From Candidatus Schekmanbacteria bacterium GWA2_38_11 (GTDB taxonomy: Bacteria; Schekmanbacteria; GWA2-38-11), in NCBI GenBank assembly GCA_001790645.1, contig MGDB01000030.1, positions 1 to 8,801 on the forward strand: DNA of 8,801 nucleotides, written 5' to 3'. Below, in pieces: positions 5,731-8,801 of this stretch; position 1 is the first letter of the stretch; each line of letters opens with the position of its first letter. The notes under the pieces were generated by a model. That model was not told the DNA's origin. It searched no databases and saw only the letters and a program-made list of their open reading frames with translations. The position numbers were made by a program, and so were the translations under genes.

Positions 5731-7696
5731 AATCGAGTTCGTAAAGCTTTAAATCATCAAATTCAACCCAGCCACTTTTCTTATTAATTGATGGAATCTT
5801 AAAAGCTATTTTTATAAACGAAGATCCTGATGGGACTTTTATAGGTTTACTGATCCATCCCCAGTAAGTAAGATCTCCTGTCATGTGGACGTCTGTAAAT
5901 AAATTTGTACATGATATAAAATTATTTGACAGGTCATAAAAATTTATATCTATTCCGGGGAATATATTGGGATCAGAAGCTCTTATTCTTCCGTAAAAAA
6001 AGAGGTTCTGCAGACTTTCTCTCTGAATGCTGTCAGGTTGGGATGAAAGGATTAGTTGGGGCGATAGAAGGATAAAGTTTTGCAGAAAGGGGTCAGTGGT
6101 GGTTAAAGTAAAGGAATATTTAGAACCTGAGAAGTTTTTGTTCATTTGAATGAGAGGCAAATTACCACTGGCAGTAGACCAGTACCACTCAGGGAATGAT
6201 GCTGAATCATTTTTATCATTTGTTTTTTTTATTTCTCCCTGAGGTAAATCAGGAAGAGGCAGTTTTTTAATTCTTGAAGGAGAGAACCAGACATTAATTG
6301 TGTTCCACCCAGGGAAACTTTTCTTAAGTACAAAAGGAGTCTTAATTATTCCTTTCAATTCTTCTGTAGGACCGGCATCATAGGGCCTTACAAACCAGAC
6401 ACCAGTGTTTTGGTTTGACAGTTCCTTAAGGTTTAAAAGGTCCTTATAATGGTCTAAACACCAGTAGACCCATGAGGGTTTGACAATTAAAAGGTCATTG
6501 TGAACCATATTTTTTGAAAGATACTCTGCAGCAGCCTTCCAGTTTTCTTTTTCTAAAACAAAAATATTTTTAATCTGGCCTGATGAGACTAAGAAAATTA
6601 CTGCTAACATCAGTGAGAATGCCGGTGTTTTATTCACTCTCAAGCGGTTTAACAGGTTTGCTGTTTCAGATATTCCCCTGGCAACAAGGATTAAATAAAA
6701 GGGCAGGATAAAAAGTATGTATCTTGGCTGAAAAAGCCATTTAACAGTTATTACAAGAACTATAGAGGATAGGAGAGATAGAAAAAAAACGAGAAGTAGG
6801 AAAAATGTTTGCTCGTTAAATTTTCTGATGGAGGTAAATATACCAAAAGCAAAAAGCAACAGAAAAAAGAATAACCCTGTTCCTGATCCTGCCCCTAACC
6901 ATCTGAAAGTTTCATCAAGTACCCATAAGATAATATTGCCTAAAGAGGCTGAAGGAATGAATATCTGGCTGATTGTTAGCTGGCGGATAAAGTACGGTGC
7001 CCAGGGGACAAAAAGTAATACGATTAAGCAAAGAGAGAGGAGAAAGTGAAATATCCTGCTGTTAAAAATATTTTTAAAGTTAAGATCTTCAGAAGAAAAA
7101 AAGTTTTTAAAAGTAAATATAGCAGCAATTTGAGATAGTATTAAAAAAAGGGTAAAGTAATGGGTGTATAGAGAAAGCGAAGTTGATAAAGAATAAAAAA
7201 GCCAGTGCGACCATTTGTTTTTTTTAACTGCTATGTAGAAGAACAGATAAGACAACAGCGAGAAAAGAGTAAACAGGGAATACATTCTCGCATCCCGTGA
7301 GTAGATAATATGAAAAGGAGAGATTGCCAATAGAAAAGCCGTAATTAATCCTTCTTTTTTCGTAAATAGAAGACTGCCGAATTTATAAGCAACAAATACT
7401 GTCAGTATACCCGAGAATGCAAAGGGCAGCCTGAAAATAAATTCAGTTTTTCCCAGTAAGGATACAAAATGGAGAACGAGGTAATTAAGGGGAGGTGAAA
7501 ACTCTGTCTGGGAAATATAGCGCAACATTGTTGATATATCATTCTGGGAAAATGCAGTAGACTGAATCTCATCAACCCAGAACCCTTTGCTTCCTAGCAT
7601 AAAGACTCTTAAGAAAGCTGCAAAGATGATTATAATGCCCAGAAGCAATAGATTGAGCTTTTCAGCTTTAAAGGTATTTGCTAATTCTTCTCTCAT
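5714..7696 (-). CDS. GT-C glycosyltransferase, family 39 / ArnT-like, with C-terminal beta-rich domain
   Basis: An integral membrane glycosyltransferase of 660 residues that would use a polyprenyl-phosphate sugar and act on the outer face of the cytoplasmic membrane. The first extracytoplasmic loop has the acidic pair Asp42-Glu43 in GFWVDEIQS, the expected catalytic region of GT39/GT83 enzymes. Further family features are FRLPFAFSG (88-96), YSRDARMYS (132-140), LYTHYF (176-181) and the QPRY turn (323-326). About eleven hydrophobic segments lie between residues 13 and 378. The remaining 280 residues are hydrophilic. Part of them, about 505-655, is rich in alternating beta-type residues and ends in WVEFDDLKLYEL (643-654), which resembles the last strand of carbohydrate-binding jelly-roll domains. 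The ATG at 7696 has only a close AGG before it. The acceptor (lipid, protein or glycan) is unknown. Confidence 0.85.
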   Translation of the reverse strand: MREELANTFKAEKLNLLLLGIIIIFAAFLRVFMLGSKGFWVDEIQSTAFSQNDISTMLRYISQTEFSPPLNYLVLHFVSLLGKTEFIFRLPFAFSGILTVFVAYKFGSLLFTKKEGLITAFLLAISPFHIIYSRDARMYSLFTLFSLLSYLFFYIAVKKNKWSHWLFYSLSTSLSLYTHYFTLFLILSQIAAIFTFKNFFSSEDLNFKNIFNSRIFHFLLSLCLIVLLFVPWAPYFIRQLTISQIFIPSASLGNIILWVLDETFRWLGAGSGTGLFFFLLLFAFGIFTSIRKFNEQTFFLLLVFFLSLLSSIVLVITVKWLFQPRYILFILPFYLILVARGISETANLLNRLRVNKTPAFSLMLAVIFLVSSGQIKNIFVLEKENWKAAAEYLSKNMVHNDLLIVKPSWVYWCLDHYKDLLNLKELSNQNTGVWFVRPYDAGPTEELKGIIKTPFVLKKSFPGWNTINVWFSPSRIKKLPLPDLPQGEIKKTNDKNDSASFPEWYWSTASGNLPLIQMNKNFSGSKYSFTLTTTDPFLQNFILLSPQLILSSQPDSIQRESLQNLFFYGRIRASDPNIFPGIDINFYDLSNNFISCTNLFTDVHMTGDLTYWGWISKPIKVPSGSSFIKIAFKIPSINKKSGWVEFDDLKLYELDSNHLN

Positions 7697-7734
7697 GCCT
7701 GTGTAGGTTTTTATTAAAATATAACTTGAATACT

Positions 7735-7767
7735 CCGTCTTTAGACGGTGATGAAAAGTTGCTTTTC
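7735..7767. repeat. Two adjacent small hairpins upstream of the GT-C gene
   Basis: CCGTCTTTAGACGG (7735-7748) is a perfect 14-base palindrome. It is followed at 7753-7767 by GAAAAG and CTTTTC separated by three bases. They lie just upstream of the GT-C start on the minus strand and directly beside the larger multi-hairpin element at 7773-7905. No T-run follows on either strand, so I see no terminator. They may belong to the same repeat insertion or be a separate small palindromic repeat. Confidence 0.45.
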
Positions 7768-7772
7768 TTGTA

Positions 7773-7905
7773 TGTCATTCCTGTCCCTGCTTTCGCAGGG
7801 ATAAACTCCAGCAGAGCCTGCCCCGTACTTGATACGGAGAATCCAGAAAACTTATCCCTGTATGGTTTAAACAGGGAATGGATTCCCGTTTTCACGGGAA
7901 TGACA
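7773..7905. repeat. MITE/REP-like multi-hairpin repeat with TGTCATTCC ends
   Basis: Terminal inverted repeats TGTCATTCC (7773-7781) and GGAATGACA (7897-7905) bound a 133-base non-coding element. Inside are CCCTGC-TTTC-GCAGGG (7785-7800), CCGTA-CTTGA-TACGG (7823-7837), GAATCCA (7839-7845) with TGGATTC (7879-7885) enclosing TCCCTGT (7855-7861) and ACAGGGA (7871-7877), and ATTCCCGT-TTTC-ACGGGAAT (7882-7901). The outer arms share the layout TGTCATTCC, stem, TTTC loop, stem, which is the well-known dispersed repeat style of many environmental bacterial genomes. It lies between two minus-strand genes, and the short ORFs crossing it are artefacts. Confidence 0.75.
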
Positions 7906-7961
7906 GCGGGGTCAGAAAACGCCGCCTGTCTATTGGTGGAACATTCATGTCCCGCAGACTT

Positions 7962-8801
7962 TCATTTTTCTGCATGTACCAAAGACTCTTCGATGTTTAG
8001 AATATTCATTTCTTCAGAAAATCCTTTTTTAATAAAAGGCTGTATTTCCGGAGATGATTTATCTATGATTGAATTAGCTCCTTCCAGGTCTCCACCAAAT
8101 CTGAATGCAATTTGCTTTCCTAATCCTTCATAACAAAAAATATTGTATTGAGATGGCATAGCATTGATAAAGGCATTGCAGTTTACTGGGTCAAATCCGT
8201 ACCTTTCAGCAGCAAATCTTCCAATGCCTTTGAATATACTTTGTTTATCAGGTTCAGAAAGTTGGTTTGGAATCTCATGAAGTTTTTTGATACTATTCCT
8301 ATAAATAAACCCAATTATTTCACCTGCTGCCTCGTAGAGAAAGACTCTTGAGCTTTCTGGAAATGGTGAAATCATTTTATCAAATTTAGTTATATCAAAA
8401 TCTGCCCTGTCAAAAAGTGTTAATCCCAGTCCTCTATAAATTCCTTCCTTCTCATCTGTACTCAGGCTTTCGATGAAAACAATGGTTTTTTTAATGTCTT
8501 CATTTCTTTTCATGATTTCCTTCCCCAATAATGGGTAAAAAAACCTTCTGTATTTTTTATCTATGGCATTTACGATTTCGTATGTATTTGTTTCAGGCAG
8601 TTTTTTTTCAACTAACGCCATTGCCATACCAAGATAAGCATAGTCGCGCTTCTTTTTTGGGATTCTTTTCATATCCGTGACAGGCATTTGATATTGATTA
8701 TATATGGCATTATTTCCTACTTTATAACCTGTCCCTTCATAATAATAGGATTGATATCTTACATCGATTTTACTGATCTTATTTTCAAACACTTCATATT
8801 C
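7962..8801 (-). CDS. Partial gene for a protein of about eight 34-residue repeats, function unknown
   Basis: The 3' 279 codons of a gene that stays open to the window edge. The GTG at 8790-8792 is preceded by sense codons (Glu-Tyr-Glu), so I do not take it as the start. I do not recognise a named family. Counting from the edge, a YxGxG-like anchor recurs at residues 21 (YEGTG), 56 (YLGMA), 89 (YPLLG), 122 (YRGLG), 156 (YEAAG), 190 (FKGIG), 224 (YEGLG) and about 256 (a worn FIKKG). That is every 32-35 residues, usually 34. Each anchor is preceded by a helix-like stretch of pattern hydrophobic-xx-hydrophobic, often with Pro or Ser, and followed by an amphipathic stretch ending in Arg or Lys. 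This suggests an alpha-helical hairpin solenoid of TPR-like period but with a different consensus. No signal peptide or membrane segment is visible in this part. A helical scaffold for protein binding is the most that can be inferred. Confidence 0.7.
   Translation of the reverse strand, partial: EYEVFENKISKIDVRYQSYYYEGTGYKVGNNAIYNQYQMPVTDMKRIPKKKRDYAYLGMAMALVEKKLPETNTYEIVNAIDKKYRRFFYPLLGKEIMKRNEDIKKTIVFIESLSTDEKEGIYRGLGLTLFDRADFDITKFDKMISPFPESSRVFLYEAAGEIIGFIYRNSIKKLHEIPNQLSEPDKQSIFKGIGRFAAERYGFDPVNCNAFINAMPSQYNIFCYEGLGKQIAFRFGGDLEGANSIIDKSSPEIQPFIKKGFSEEMNILNIEESLVHAEK

Noticed and set aside
7668..7895. 75-residue minus-strand ORF, and a 151-residue plus-strand ORF (7678-8133), crossing the hairpin element
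   Set aside because: Both are translations of the palindromic repeat plus pieces of neighbouring genes. The phrase FIPAKAGTGMT is the usual artefact protein of this repeat family.
8790..8792. GTG as the start of the repeat protein
   Set aside because: The frame stays open to the window edge (Glu-Tyr-Glu before it) and there is no ribosome binding site to assess, so the gene is treated as 5'-truncated by the window.

Overview
The window is AT-rich and contains no rRNA, tRNA or CRISPR array that I can see. It looks like a bacterial chromosome segment from an uncultivated or little-studied lineage. The signs are an exported TlpA-type thioredoxin beside CcdA, envelope glycosyltransferases, and dispersed multi-hairpin repeats of the kind that begins TGTCATTCC and ends GGAATGACA. 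Such repeats are common in Nitrospirota, Desulfobacterota and related groups, but this placement is an inference from repeat style and gene content, not a taxonomic call.

Layout. A plus-strand series runs from 128 to 5730. It starts with an RCK-gated two-helix potassium channel (128-1138) and a CcdA-type thiol:disulfide membrane transporter (1198-1917). A 292-base non-coding stretch packed with inverted repeats follows (1918-2209). Next come a TlpA/ResA-like exported thioredoxin (2210-2716), a membrane-anchored family 2 glycosyltransferase (2772 or 2778 to 3779), a radical SAM/SPASM protein starting one base after it (3781-4890), a possible 27-residue ORF with a very good ribosome binding site (4897-4980), and a DPM1-like family 2 glycosyltransferase (5017-5730). 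The minus-strand series converges on it with a 17-base overlap. It holds a 660-residue GT-C (family 39/ArnT-like) glycosyltransferase with a beta-rich C-terminal extension (5714-7696), a 133-base multi-hairpin repeat (7773-7905), and the 3' part of a gene for a protein built of about eight 34-residue repeats (7962 to beyond 8801).

How the genes may work together. CcdA passes reducing equivalents across the membrane and the TlpA-like protein is a natural recipient, so the two probably act in extracytoplasmic disulfide reduction or cytochrome c maturation, although a repeat block now lies between their genes. The DPM1-like enzyme would make a polyprenyl-phosphate sugar, which is the donor type used by the GT-C enzyme encoded opposite it. 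The GT2 and radical SAM/SPASM genes are probably translationally coupled and may modify the same substrate, which I cannot name.

The observations most worth checking are an ideal internal ribosome binding site and Met codon just before the RCK domain of the channel (the arrangement by which MthK makes its soluble RCK subunits), the 34-residue repeat protein, the coupled GT2-radical SAM pair with a tiny ORF behind it, and the two hairpin-rich repeat blocks.
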